A DNA stretch of 64,000 bases from Brevundimonas sp. (GCA_004296955.1 SCVB01000006.1:1-64000), one strand, 5' to 3'. Counted from the first letter of the stretch, positions 53,594-62,162 are shown. Notes: a model not told the origin generated them from the letters alone. Numbers and translations are program-made.

Positions 53594-54607
53594 ATGCGGT
53601 ATGATTTCGGGTCCGACAATACCGCCGGAATGGCTCCCGCCGCGCTCGAGGCGCTGATCGCGGCCAATGACGGCTTCGCCCGGGCCTATGGGGCGGACGA
53701 GGTCACCGCCCGGGCCGCCGATCTGATCCGTCAGCGGCTGGACGCCGACGCCGAGGTCCGTTTCGTCTTCTCCGGCACGGCGGCCAACGCCATCGCCCTG
53801 GCCATGCTGGCCTGGCCGCATGAGGCCGTCCTCGCCCACCATGCGGCGCATATCTGCACCGATGAGACCGGGGCGCCGGGCTTCTTCGGCTCCGGGGTCG
53901 GCCTGATCGGCCTGCCGGGCCTGTCGGGCAAGATCGAGCCGCGGGCGCTCCAGGCCATCCTCGACGAACCCGAGGTCGGCCACCGTCAGCCGCCGGCGGC
54001 GCTGAGCCTGACCCAGTCCACCGAATACGGCACGGTCTATACTGAGGAGGAGCTGCGCCACCTGATCGAGCCGGTGAAGTTGAGGGGACATGGGGTGCAC
54101 ATGGACGGGGCGCGGCTGGCCAATGCGGCGGCGGCGGGCTTCGACCTGACCCAGATCGCGCGCCTGGGGGTCGATGTGCTGGTGTTCGGCGGGGCCAAGG
54201 CCGGGGCCAACTGCACCGAGGCGATCGTCATGTTCGACAAGTCCCTGGCGCGCCGGATCGACAATCGCCTGAAACAGGCCGGCCAGACGGCGTCCAAGAC
54301 CCGCTTCCTCGCCGCGCCCTTCCTCGGCCTGCTGGAGAGCGACGCCTGGGAGACCGGGGCCGCCCACGCCAACCTGATGGCGCAGCGGCTGGCGGCGGGG
54401 ATCGCCACCCGCTCGGCCTTCGTCCTGGCCCATCCGGTCGAGGCCAACGCCGTCTTCGTGCGCATGCCCCCCGAGGCGCACCAGCGGCTGAACGCGGCCG
54501 GCTGGGCCTGCTACCGCTTCGACGACGGTTCGGTGCGGTTCGTCTGTTCGTGGGCCACCCGCGAAGAGGCGGTGGATGAACTTTTGCAGGCCATCGCAAC
54601 GCTTTGA
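53594..54607 (+). CDS. Low-specificity L-threonine aldolase family PLP enzyme
   Basis: This 337-residue fold-type I PLP enzyme matches the threonine aldolase family. The N-terminal FGSDNTAGMAPAALEALIAAN, MDGARLANAAAAGFDL near residue 170 and the PLP lysine in VFGGAKAGANCTEA near 198 are typical, although the usual sequence around that Lys is closer to GTKN. It would cleave threonine or allo-threonine to glycine and acetaldehyde. It lies four bases after the MscS gene and 100 bases before the ergothioneine gene. Confidence 0.88.
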   Translation: MRYDFGSDNTAGMAPAALEALIAANDGFARAYGADEVTARAADLIRQRLDADAEVRFVFSGTAANAIALAMLAWPHEAVLAHHAAHICTDETGAPGFFGSGVGLIGLPGLSGKIEPRALQAILDEPEVGHRQPPAALSLTQSTEYGTVYTEEELRHLIEPVKLRGHGVHMDGARLANAAAAGFDLTQIARLGVDVLVFGGAKAGANCTEAIVMFDKSLARRIDNRLKQAGQTASKTRFLAAPFLGLLESDAWETGAAHANLMAQRLAAGIATRSAFVLAHPVEANAVFVRMPPEAHQRLNAAGWACYRFDDGSVRFVCSWATREEAVDELLQAIATL

Positions 54608-54619
54608 CCCCGCCGTTCA

Positions 54620-54648
54620 TTGAACGGTCGCCATGCCCTACCTAGATA
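54620..54648 (+). promoter_or_regulatory. Candidate promoter of the ergothioneine gene
   Basis: TTGAAC (54620-54625) and TAGATA (54643-54648) are exactly 17 bases apart and lie about 60 bases before the start codon of the EgtB-EgtD fusion. Confidence 0.5.
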
Positions 54649-54706
54649 GAACAAAGCGTGACCATTCTCGCCTCGCGGCGATCGGTCCAGGGCTGGAGGG
54701 ACTGTC

Positions 54707-56866
54707 ATGAACGCACCGTCGCGGATCGCCGCTCGCACGGCGGACGGCCTTTCGGCCTATCGGGCCGTGCGCGCCGCCATGCCGGCGCTGGCCCGCGGGC
54801 TGGACGCAGAGGACCTCGCCGCCCAGTCCATGCCCGACTGCAGCCCGGGAAAATGGCACCTCGCCCACACCAGCTGGTTCTTCGAGGCTATGATCCTGGG
54901 CGAGGAGCCGGGCTATCGACCGGTCGATCCGCGCTTCCAGACCCTGTTCAACAGCTACTACGAGGCGCTGGGCCATCGCGTCGAACGAAGCGAACGCGGC
55001 CTGATGACCCGGCCCTCGCTGGACGAGGTCATGGCCTATCGCCGCGAGATCGACCGGCGGATGGTGGTCTGGCTGGGCGAGGTCCCGACGGATCCGCACC
55101 GGCTGTACCTGCTGACCCTCGGTCTGCACCACGACCAGCAGCACCAGGAGCTGTTCCTGATGGACCTGCTGAACCTGATGGCGCGGTCGCCGCTGGATCC
55201 GGCGGCCTATGAGGCCGAACCGCGCGCGGGCGCGGCGCAGCCGGGGCAGGGCGGGACCGCCCGCTTCGACGGCGGTCTGGTCGAGATCGGCCACGGCGGC
55301 GAGGGCTTCGCTTTCGACAATGAAGGACCGGCCCACCGCGTCTGGCTTGAGCCCTACGCCCTCGACGCCGACCTGGTGTCCAACGGCGACTGGATCGCCT
55401 TCATCGAAGACGGAGGCTACGCCCGGCCGGAGCTGTGGCTGTCCGACGGCTGGGCGACGGTGCAGGCCGAGGGCTGGACGGCGCCCCTGTACTGGCGGCG
55501 CGACGACGACGGCTGGACCACGATGGGGCTGGCCGGCCGGACGGCGGTCGATCCGCAGGCCCCCGTGCGCCATGTGAGCTTCTACGAGGCCGACGCCTAC
55601 GCCCGCTGGGCCGGCAAGCGGCTGCCGACCGAGGCGGAGTGGGAGCATGCAGTGCGCTGCCGCCCCGAGTCCTTCTCCAACGCCTTCGGCGAGGTCTGGC
55701 AATGGACGGCCAGCGCCTACGCCCCCTATCCGGGCTTCCGCCCCACCGAAGGGACCGCGTCGGAGTACAACGGGAAATTCATGGCCAACCAGATGGTGCT
55801 GCGCGGCTCCAGCTTCGCCACGCCCGAGGGCCATGCGCGGGTCAGCTATCGCAACTTCTTCTATCCCCACCAGCGCTGGGCCTTCGCGGGCCTGCGGCTG
55901 GCGGCGGATGCGCCCAGCCCGCTGGTGCGCTCGGCCGACGAGGGCGAGACCGCCCGCTTCCGCCGCGACCTCATCGCCGGCCTGTCGCGCTCGCCCAAGG
56001 TCGCCTCGCCCAAATGGTTCTATGACGCCGAAGGCTCGCACCTGTTCGAGGCCATCACCCGGCTGCCGGAATACTATCCGACGCGGCAGGAGGCGGACCT
56101 GCTGCGGCGCGTGGCCCCGCAGTGGGCGACCCGGTTCGGGCCGGCCGCCGCCCTGGTCGAATTCGGCTCGGGCGCCAGCGAAAAGACCCGCATCGTGCTC
56201 GACGCCGCCGCCGACCTGGCCGCCTATGTGCCGATCGACATCAGCGCCGATGCGCTGGACGCGGCGGCGCGGCGGATCGCCGAGGCCTATCCGGCGCTGA
56301 AGGTCGCGCCCCTGGTGGGCGACTTCCTGCATCTGGGCGCCCTGCCGGCCGGGATCGGCGCGGGCCGGCGGGTCGGTTTCTTCCCCGGCTCGACCATCGG
56401 CAATCTGGAGCGCGAGGAGGCGATCGCCTTCCTGACCGCGGCGCGCGGCCTGCTGGGGCCGGACGCCCTGTTCATCCTCGGCGTCGACCTGGTCAAGGCG
56501 CCGGAGTTGCTGGTCGCCGCCTATGACGATTCCGCCGGCGTCACCGCGGCCTTCAACCGCAATCTGCTGGTCCGCGCCAACCGCGAGCTGGGGGCCGGGT
56601 TCGACGTCGATTCCTTCGCCCATCGCGCCGTCTGGAACGCCGCCGCCTCGCGCATGGAGATGCACCTCGAGGCGACCCGGGACATGACCGTCCAGCTCGA
56701 TGGCCGTCCCGTCGCCTTCCGGCGCGGCGAGACCATCCATACCGAGAGTTCCCGGAAATACTCCGAGGCCTCGGTGCGGGAGCTGGCGGGGGCGGCGGGC
56801 TGGACGGTGTCCGCCTTCGAGACCGGTCCGGCCCCCTCGGTCGCCCTGGCCCTGCTGGAGGCCTGA
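54707..56866 (+). CDS. EgtB-EgtD fusion: ergothioneine sulfoxide synthase and histidine N-alpha-trimethyltransferase
   Basis: This is a 719-residue bifunctional protein. The N-terminal half (about 1-400) is EgtB-like: a DinB-type four-helix part with the iron ligands (KWHLAHTSWFFE near residue 50 and the HDQQHQE, an HX3HXE motif, near 142) and an FGE-sulfatase-like part (VSNGDWIAFIEDGGY, RLPTEAEWEHAVR, VLRGSSFATP). The C-terminal half (about 410-719) is EgtD-like, with LVEFGSGASEKT near 484 and GFFPGSTIGNLEREEA for SAM and histidine binding. EgtD trimethylates histidine, EgtB adds a sulfur donor with oxygen and iron. No egtA, egtC or egtE are adjacent. There is no stop or frameshift between halves. 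Confidence 0.93.
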   Translation: MNAPSRIAARTADGLSAYRAVRAAMPALARGLDAEDLAAQSMPDCSPGKWHLAHTSWFFEAMILGEEPGYRPVDPRFQTLFNSYYEALGHRVERSERGLMTRPSLDEVMAYRREIDRRMVVWLGEVPTDPHRLYLLTLGLHHDQQHQELFLMDLLNLMARSPLDPAAYEAEPRAGAAQPGQGGTARFDGGLVEIGHGGEGFAFDNEGPAHRVWLEPYALDADLVSNGDWIAFIEDGGYARPELWLSDGWATVQAEGWTAPLYWRRDDDGWTTMGLAGRTAVDPQAPVRHVSFYEADAYARWAGKRLPTEAEWEHAVRCRPESFSNAFGEVWQWTASAYAPYPGFRPTEGTASEYNGKFMANQMVLRGSSFATPEGHARVSYRNFFYPHQRWAFAGLRLAADAPSPLVRSADEGETARFRRDLIAGLSRSPKVASPKWFYDAEGSHLFEAITRLPEYYPTRQEADLLRRVAPQWATRFGPAAALVEFGSGASEKTRIVLDAAADLAAYVPIDISADALDAAARRIAEAYPALKVAPLVGDFLHLGALPAGIGAGRRVGFFPGSTIGNLEREEAIAFLTAARGLLGPDALFILGVDLVKAPELLVAAYDDSAGVTAAFNRNLLVRANRELGAGFDVDSFAHRAVWNAAASRMEMHLEATRDMTVQLDGRPVAFRRGETIHTESSRKYSEASVRELAGAAGWTVSAFETGPAPSVALALLEA

Positions 56867-56871
56867 GCACG

Positions 56872-56908
56872 AAAAAGGCGGCGGCCGCTGCTGCGGTCGC
56901 CGCCTTTG
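56872..56908. terminator. Bidirectional terminator between the ergothioneine gene and the KGG gene
   Basis: AAAGGCGGCG (56874-56883) pairs with CGCCGCCTTT (56898-56907), with a run of A before and T after, so it can work on both strands. Confidence 0.75.
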
Positions 56909-56926
56909 TCCGGTGGGCGCGTCGTC

Positions 56927-57151
56927 CTATTCGGCGACGGGGGGCGTCTCGCGCGTCCGGGAGCCGTGCGAGGCCTCGCCGCCCTTGCGGCCGGCCTGGG
57001 CGGCCAGACTGCGGTCCTGCGAGAAGCTGCGCTTCTCGCTCGGCACGCTGGCCCCGCCCTTGCGGGCGATCTCGCGCTGACGTTCGGGGTCCATCGAGGC
57101 GAAGCCTCGCTTGGAGACGCCGGACGCACGGTTGGGCTGACCCTGGGCCAT
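56927..57151 (-). CDS. KGG-type general stress protein (con-10 like)
   Basis: This 74-residue hydrophilic protein has repeated stress-protein KGG motifs: KRGFASMDPERQREIARKGG and LAAQAGRKGGEAS. The ATG at 57151 follows AAAGGAA. Small, basic and probably disordered, it is of a type widely induced in stationary phase or desiccation. An EcfG-like promoter lies upstream on the same strand. Confidence 0.88.
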   Translation of the reverse strand: MAQGQPNRASGVSKRGFASMDPERQREIARKGGASVPSEKRSFSQDRSLAAQAGRKGGEASHGSRTRETPPVAE

Positions 57152-57191
57152 TGAAGGTTCCTTTCGTGGCGACGGTGACGGTTCGGGGGAT

Positions 57192-57217
57192 GAACCCCCG
57201 GCCTCCCGTCCGGTTCC
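57192..57217 (-). promoter_or_regulatory. Candidate EcfG-type promoter of the KGG gene
   Basis: On the minus strand GGAAC (57217-57213), 16 bases, then GGTTC (57196-57192) matches GGAAC-N16-CGTT with one difference. The start codon is about 40 bases downstream. Confidence 0.5.
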
Positions 57218-57270
57218 GGTGTCCCGGTCACACAATTGCGAACGAATCACAGGGTTTGGGCGATCGCGGG

Positions 57271-57432
57271 TCATTGCCGGTCATACGGCCGGGCGTCGCC
57301 GGGACCGCCGCCGCCCGGGTCCTGCTGCGGCACCTCGTCGGGCGCGCCCGCGGGATCGACGTCGGGGCCGGGCGTTTCGGGCGGCATGATCTCCGGCTGT
57401 CCGCCAGGGCTGTCGGGCTCGATATAGGTCAT
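57271..57432 (-). CDS. Small proline-rich acidic protein, 53 residues
   Basis: The ATG at 57432 has AAGGAGAG ten bases upstream. The product is acidic and rich in Pro, Gly and Asp (TYIEPDSPGGQPEIMPPETP) and would be disordered. It is of a type often seen next to stress genes in Caulobacterales; no family is known to me. An EcfG-like promoter lies directly upstream, which supports it as a real gene in spite of its size. Confidence 0.6.
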   Translation of the reverse strand: MTYIEPDSPGGQPEIMPPETPGPDVDPAGAPDEVPQQDPGGGGPGDARPYDRQ

Positions 57433-57458
57433 GGGGCGCTCTCCTTGTTCGAAGGGAG

Positions 57459-57484
57459 AACGCGGGCCGGGCCACGGCCGTTCA
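57459..57484 (-). promoter_or_regulatory. Candidate EcfG-type promoter of the small proline-rich gene
   Basis: On the minus strand TGAAC (57484-57480), 17 bases, then CGTT (57462-57459) matches GGAAC-N17-CGTT except for the first base. The predicted start of transcription is about 20 bases before the start codon, with the ribosome binding site between. Confidence 0.5.
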
Positions 57485-57575
57485 ATCACGATCCGGCGTT
57501 GTCGGCCGCGGGGCGGAACCGGGCCGGGATGAGGGGATTGAGGCAGGCGAAATCCCCCGAACCGGAGCGCTCTTG

Positions 57576-57863
57576 ATGAACCAGACCTTTGACCCGTCCG
57601 CCGCCGAAATCGTCGACGAGGATCCGGACACGGAATCGGCCCGCCTGGACCGCGCAGCGGATGCGATCCTGCTGGAGGACGAAGGCCGCGCCTTCGCGCA
57701 TCGGCCCTTGCGGCGCGCGGTGCTCGAGGACGCCGCCCTGGCTCGCCAGTGGGGACAGGCGCGGGCCGTGCGGATGCGCGAGGCGGTCGAGGCCGAGCCG
57801 ATAAAGGCGACGCTCTACGCCCTCGGACTCGGGGTGGTGGTCGGCCTGCTGATCTCGCGCTAG
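57576..57863 (+). CDS. Small tail-anchored membrane protein, 95 residues
   Basis: The ATG at 57576 follows GGAGCG; a TTG one codon earlier is possible. The first 70 residues are acidic and helical (DEDPDTESARLDRAADAIL, RQWGQARAVRMREAVEAEP) and the C-terminus is a single membrane helix (ATLYALGLGVVVGLLISR). This resembles the plan of ElaB/YqjD-like (DUF883) inner-membrane proteins, though sequence likeness is weak. It lies in a group of small stress-type genes and could be part of the same response. Confidence 0.65.
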   Translation: MNQTFDPSAAEIVDEDPDTESARLDRAADAILLEDEGRAFAHRPLRRAVLEDAALARQWGQARAVRMREAVEAEPIKATLYALGLGVVVGLLISR

Positions 57864-57867
57864 CCGC

Positions 57868-58569
57868 TCAGGACGGGCCGGACGCCGGTCGTGCGATCGG
57901 GGTCCCGCGCATGGCGGCGTCGGACACGAAGGGGTTGTTGCGCCGCTCGGCCCCGAAGGTCGAGGTCGGCCCGTGGCCCGGCACGAAGGTGACGTCGTCG
58001 CCCAGGGGCCAGAGCCGGGTGGTGATGGCGTTCAGCAGGCTGGCGTGGTCGCTGCGCGGGAAGTCGGTGCGACCGATCGAGCCCTGGAACAGGACGTCGC
58101 CGACCTGGGCGAAGCGGGCCTCGCGGTTGAAGAAGATCACATGGCCGGGGGTATGGCCGGGGCAGTGGTAGACCTCCCAGTTCGTCTCTCCGAGCGTCAG
58201 CCGGTCGCCATTGGCCAGCCAGCGCGTCGGGGTGAAGCTGCGCGCCTCCGGCAGGCCGTACATCTGGCCCTGGGCCGGAATGCCGTCGATCCAGAACTGG
58301 TCGTCGGGATGCGGGCCGATGATGTCCAGCCCGGTCTTCTCCTGCATCTCGGCCGCGCCGCCGGCGTGGTCGAGGTGGCCGTGGGTGATCCAGATGGCGT
58401 CCAGCGTCAGCCCCTGTTTCGCCACCGCGGCCAGCAGGCCGTCCACAGAGGCCCCGGGATCGATGATCGCGGCCTTCATCGTCTTGCGGCACCAGACCAG
58501 GGTGCAGTTCTGCTGCAGGGGGGTGACGGGGAAGACGGCCACGCCGACGGGGGAGGGGGAAGCGCTCAT
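57868..58569 (-). CDS. MBL-fold metallohydrolase, glyoxalase II-like (YcbL type)
   Basis: This 233-residue zinc hydrolase has the beta-lactamase fold motif THGHLDHAGG near residue 62 and further metal ligands in HCPGHTPGHV near 135 and VGDVLFQGSIGRTDFP near 155. The last His is in VPGHGPTST near 195. The compact size and motif spacing fit the YcbL/GloB-like hydroxyacylglutathione hydrolase group, but the substrate could be another thioester. It converges on the small membrane protein gene with four bases between. Confidence 0.88.
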   Translation of the reverse strand: MSASPSPVGVAVFPVTPLQQNCTLVWCRKTMKAAIIDPGASVDGLLAAVAKQGLTLDAIWITHGHLDHAGGAAEMQEKTGLDIIGPHPDDQFWIDGIPAQGQMYGLPEARSFTPTRWLANGDRLTLGETNWEVYHCPGHTPGHVIFFNREARFAQVGDVLFQGSIGRTDFPRSDHASLLNAITTRLWPLGDDVTFVPGHGPTSTFGAERRNNPFVSDAAMRGTPIARPASGPS

Positions 58570-58628
58570 GTCGACCAGATAGCGCGCCGGCGTCCGTCCC
58601 GAAACCGTGGTTCCGTCCGTGTCTCACG

Positions 58629-58657
58629 TTGACCTTTGGGGCGGTCCTCGACATAAG
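58629..58657 (+). promoter_or_regulatory. Candidate promoter of tig
   Basis: TTGACC (58629-58634) and CATAAG (58652-58657) are 17 bases apart and lie about 105 bases upstream of the trigger-factor start codon. Confidence 0.5.
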
Positions 58658-58763
58658 GGCGGGCTTCAAAGGCGCCGCCTCGCAAGGGCGGCCCTTGTTG
58701 CTTTACCCACACAGTGCTGCGCCTGCCCCAAGGGCGCCGCCCCAGAGCGTCAGAATCCCGACC

Positions 58764-60107
58764 ATGCAAGTTGTCGAAAAGTCCAGTGAAGGCCTCAGCC
58801 GCGTGATCGCGGTGACCATTCCCGTCGCCGAGCTGAACCAGAAGCTGGACGCGAAGCTGAAGGAAGTCGCGCCGCAGATGAAGCTCAAGGGCTTCCGTCC
58901 CGGCAAGGTCCCGATGTCGCACGTCAAGAAGACCTTCGGCCGCGACCTGATGGGCGAGATCGTCAATGACGCGCTGAACAGCTCGAGCCAGAAGGCCCTC
59001 GAAGACGCCAAGGTGCGTCCGGCCGCGCCCGCCGAGATGAAGCTGACCTCGGACATGGACAAGGTTATCGCCGGCACGGAAGACCTGGCCTACGAAATGG
59101 CCCTGGAGGTCATGCCGGACTTCACCCCGACCGACATCAAGAAGCTGAAGCTGGAACGCCCGACCTATGAGGCGTCGGACGCCGATCTGGACGAGGCCCT
59201 GACCGAGCTGGCCGGCCAGGCCAAGTCCTATGAGGACAAGAAGGGCAAGACCGTGAAGGCCGCCGAGGGCGACGAGGTCACCATCGACTTCCTGGGCAAG
59301 CTGGACGGCGAGCCCTTCGAGGGCGGCGCCGCCGAGGATGCCCAGTTGGTGATCGGCTCCAACCGCTTCATCCCGGGCTTCGAAGAGCAGCTCAAGGGCG
59401 CCAAGGTCGGCGACGAGACGGTCCTGAACGTGACCTTCCCCGAAGATTATCAAGCCAAGCATCTGGCCGGCAAGGCCGTGACCTTCGACGTCAAGGTCAA
59501 GGCCATCAAGGCCGAAGCCCCCGCCGTGGTCGATGAAGCCTTCGCCCAGCGCATCGGCATCGAGTCGCTGGACAAGCTGAAGGAACTGCTGCGCACCAAC
59601 CTGAACCAGCAGTACACGGGCGCCGCTCGCTTCAAGCTGAAGCGCGCCCTGCTGGACGCCCTGGACAAGGCCCACGACTTCCCCCTGCCGCCCAAGATGG
59701 TCGAGGCCGAGTTCGACGGCATCTGGCAGCAGGTCCAGGCCGACAAGGACGCCGGCCGCCTGCCGGAAGAGGACGCCAAGAAGTCCGAGAAGAAGCTCAA
59801 GGACGAGTATCGCAAGATCGCCGAGCGCCGCGTGCGCCTGGGCCTGGTGCTCGCCGAGATCGGCCGCGCCAACAACGTCCAGGTCACCGACCAGGAGCTG
59901 AACAACGCCATCATGAACGAGGCCCGCAACTATCCGGGCCAGGAGCGTCAGGTGCTGGACTTCTATCGCCAGAACCCCAACGCCGCCGCCCAGATGCGCG
60001 CCCCGATCTATGAGGAGAAGGTCTGCGACCTGATCTTCGACACCGCCAAGGTGACCGATACGCCGATCACCAAGGAAGACCTGCTCAAGGAAGACGACGA
60101 GCTCTGA
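58764..60107 (+). CDS. tig: Trigger factor, ribosome-associated chaperone
   Basis: This is a 447-residue protein starting at the ATG at 58764. The N-terminal ribosome-binding domain (about 1-145) has KGFRPGKVPMSHVKKTFG, whose GFRxGK motif docks on ribosomal protein L23. The FKBP-type prolyl isomerase domain (about 155-250) has EGDEVTIDFLGKLDGEPFEGG, and a helical C-terminal chaperone domain follows. It holds nascent chains at the ribosome. It leads a cluster with clpP and clpX, as in most proteobacteria, although two other genes and cicA lie between them. Confidence 0.97.
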   Translation: MQVVEKSSEGLSRVIAVTIPVAELNQKLDAKLKEVAPQMKLKGFRPGKVPMSHVKKTFGRDLMGEIVNDALNSSSQKALEDAKVRPAAPAEMKLTSDMDKVIAGTEDLAYEMALEVMPDFTPTDIKKLKLERPTYEASDADLDEALTELAGQAKSYEDKKGKTVKAAEGDEVTIDFLGKLDGEPFEGGAAEDAQLVIGSNRFIPGFEEQLKGAKVGDETVLNVTFPEDYQAKHLAGKAVTFDVKVKAIKAEAPAVVDEAFAQRIGIESLDKLKELLRTNLNQQYTGAARFKLKRALLDALDKAHDFPLPPKMVEAEFDGIWQQVQADKDAGRLPEEDAKKSEKKLKDEYRKIAERRVRLGLVLAEIGRANNVQVTDQELNNAIMNEARNYPGQERQVLDFYRQNPNAAAQMRAPIYEEKVCDLIFDTAKVTDTPITKEDLLKEDDEL

Positions 60108-60133
60108 TTACGGGCCGTCGGAGGGAATAGATC

Positions 60134-61036
60134 ATGTTCGCAGCGCTGGCGTCGGCCCTGGTTCTCGCCATCGCTCCCCAGGACGGCCCGCCTGCCGCGC
60201 CGACCCAGGAACAGCCCGCCGGCCAGCTCGACGACGTTCTCGTCGACGGCCGTCGGCTTGAGGATGCGGCGCGCGCCTTCATCGAGGAAGTCGGCGCGCC
60301 GCCGCCGGGCACCCGCCCGGGTCGCTGGAACAGCGAAATCTGCGTCAGCGTCACCGGCATGCAGCCCCGGTTCGCCCAGTTGATGATCGACCAGATCGCC
60401 CGCCGGGCCCTGGACGTGGGCGTCGATGTCGAGGCCCCCGGATGCCGGCCCAATGTGATCATTCTCGCGACTGACGACGGCCGGGCGCTTGCGTCCAGCC
60501 TAGTCGAGGACGCAGGGCTCGGATTCCAGCCGGCCCACAGCTCCACCAATCTGACCCGCAGCGCCCTGCGGCGGTTCCGGACCTCCCGCGCGCCCGTGCG
60601 CTGGTGGCACGTGACCATTCCGGTGCTGGTCGCCACGGGCGAGCCCGCCATCGCCTTCAAGGGCCAGCCGGCCCCGACGGTGACGGTGCGGGACGCATCG
60701 CGCCTCCGCTCGAACATCCGCTACGACATCGGCTGGGTGGTGATTGTGATCGACATGAGCCGGACGGGGAATGCGTCCTTCGGAGCGCTCAGCGACTATG
60801 TGGCCTTCGCCACCCTGACCCAGCTGGACGCGACCGCCGACACCAGCCGCGACGACACTATCCTCAACCTGTTCGAGGAAAACCGGCAGGTCACCGGCCT
60901 GACCGACTGGGACCGCGACTATCTGGCCGCGCTCTACACCTCGCGAACCGACCGGGCGACGATCGGGCAACAGCTCAACGACCTTGTCCGCAGTCTCACC
61001 GATATCCGGCGCAGTTCGGTTGAAGCCGGCGACTGA
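60134..61036 (+). CDS. Secreted hypothetical protein between tig and clpP
   Basis: This 300-residue protein has a short signal peptide (MFAALASALVLAIAP). The mature part has two cysteines (SEICVSVTGMQPRFAQLMID and VEAPGCRPNVIIL) likely to be disulfide-bonded, a beta-rich core (PVRWWHVTIPVLVATGEPA, YDIGWVVIVIDMS) and a helical end (FATLTQLDATADTSRDDTIL). I do not recognise a named family, though similar proteins are common in Caulobacterales. It lies 26 bases after tig and 93 before clpP, so it is probably co-transcribed in part. Confidence 0.75.
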   Translation: MFAALASALVLAIAPQDGPPAAPTQEQPAGQLDDVLVDGRRLEDAARAFIEEVGAPPPGTRPGRWNSEICVSVTGMQPRFAQLMIDQIARRALDVGVDVEAPGCRPNVIILATDDGRALASSLVEDAGLGFQPAHSSTNLTRSALRRFRTSRAPVRWWHVTIPVLVATGEPAIAFKGQPAPTVTVRDASRLRSNIRYDIGWVVIVIDMSRTGNASFGALSDYVAFATLTQLDATADTSRDDTILNLFEENRQVTGLTDWDRDYLAALYTSRTDRATIGQQLNDLVRSLTDIRRSSVEAGD

Positions 61037-61129
61037 CTCGCCTTGCGTCAACGGTTCGGCAACGCGATATCCTGTCCAAGAGGTACGCGACCGGTGAGTC
61101 GCGCCCGGAAGCATCCCGAGAAGGCCCAC

Positions 61130-61771
61130 ATGCGCGATCCCATCGAACTGATGAACATGAACCTCGTCCCCATGGTGGTCGAGCAGTCCAGCCGGGGCGA
61201 ACGCGCCTTCGACATCTTCTCGCGCCTGCTGCGCGAGCGGATCATCTTCCTGACCGGCCCCTTCGAGGACGGCATGGCCTCGCTGATCTGCGCCCAGCTG
61301 CTGTTTCTTGAATCGGAGAACCCGAAGAAGGAAATCTCGATGTATATCAACAGCCCCGGCGGACAGGTGTCGTCGGCGCTCGCGATCTACGACACCATGC
61401 AGTACATCCGCTCGCCGGTGTCGACGGTGTGCATGGGCATGGCCGCCTCGGCCGGTTCGCTGATCCTCGCCGCCGGCGCCGCCGGCCAGCGCGTCGCCCT
61501 GCCGAACGCCCGCATCATGGTGCACCAGCCCTCGGGCGGCTTCCGCGGCCAGGCCTCGGACATCGAACTGCACGCCGCCGACATCCGCTACACCAAGCGC
61601 CGCCTGAACGAGATCTACGTCCACCACACCGGCCGGACCTATGAGGAGGTCGAGAAGACCCTCGATCGCGACCACTTCATGAGCGCCGAGGAAGCCAAGG
61701 CCTGGGGCGTCGTCGACCATGTCTACGACCGCCGCGAACAGGCCGAGGGCGACGGCGTGAAGACCGTCTGA
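61130..61771 (+). CDS. clpP: ATP-dependent Clp protease proteolytic subunit ClpP
   Basis: This 213-residue serine peptidase has the catalytic Ser in [16 protein letters not shown] near residue 106, His in [11 protein letters not shown] near 131, and Asp in [19 protein letters not shown] near 180. The substrate-binding region MYINSPGG is intact. The start is taken at the ATG at 61130 (GAGAAGG before it). It forms tetradecamers that work with ClpA and ClpX, both encoded in this window. An intrinsic terminator follows. Confidence 0.97.
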   Translation: MRDPIELMNMNLVPMVVEQSSRGERAFDIFSRLLRERIIFLTGPFEDGMASLICAQLLFLESENPKKEISMYINSPGGQVSSALAIYDTMQYIRSPVSTVCMGMAASAGSLILAAGAAGQRVALPNARIMVHQPSGGFRGQASDIELHAADIRYTKRRLNEIYVHHTGRTYEEVEKTLDRDHFMSAEEAKAWGVVDHVYDRREQAEGDGVKTV

Positions 61772-61797
61772 GCGGATCCTTCCCAATGACCATGAAA

Positions 61798-61825
61798 GGC
61801 GCGCCGGAGACGGCGCGTCTTTTTC
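61798..61825 (+). terminator. Intrinsic terminator after clpP
   Basis: CGCGCCG (61800-61806) pairs with CGGCGCG (61811-61817) around GAGA, followed by TCTTTTTC. Confidence 0.8.
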
Positions 61826-61844
61826 TTTGTGCTATCAGGGCCCC

Positions 61845-62162
61845 ATGCAGACGCGTGACAACAGCGGGACCGTCGAGGTCGACGGCGACATCTATCACTG
61901 GGACCTGCGGCGACAGCCGCGTCCCCTGAGCGGCGGTCAGTGGGAGGGCGTCGCCGTGACCCTGCGGCTGGCCGACTTCAAGCGCGAGGCCATCGTGCAG
62001 TTCCCGCCGCCCCTGCGTCCCAACGGGCGGCCCGACACCGAGAAGCAGTTCGTCAATCCCGACCACATCCGCAATGCGGTGGCGGCGGTGATCGAAGCGG
62101 GCTGGAACCCGACCTCGCGCGGCAAGGCCATGGTCTTCGACGTGGACGCCGAAGGCCGCTAG
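61845..62162 (+). CDS. Conserved hypothetical protein, 105 residues
   Basis: This soluble protein starts at the ATG at 61845, 20 bases after the clpP terminator. It is beta-rich with a helical end (GTVEVDGDIYHWDLRRQPRP, VAVTLRLADFKREAIVQFPP, RNAVAAVIEAGWNPTSRGKAMVFDVD). Proteins like this are found near clpP in Caulobacterales, but the function is unknown to me. It converges on the cicA-like gene with nine bases between. Confidence 0.75.
   Translation: MQTRDNSGTVEVDGDIYHWDLRRQPRPLSGGQWEGVAVTLRLADFKREAIVQFPPPLRPNGRPDTEKQFVNPDHIRNAVAAVIEAGWNPTSRGKAMVFDVDAEGR

Noticed and set aside
57515-57540. GGAAC followed by GATT as an EcfG promoter for the tail-anchored protein gene
   Set aside because: The -10 differs at two of four positions, so I do not list it as a feature; mentioned only as weak context.
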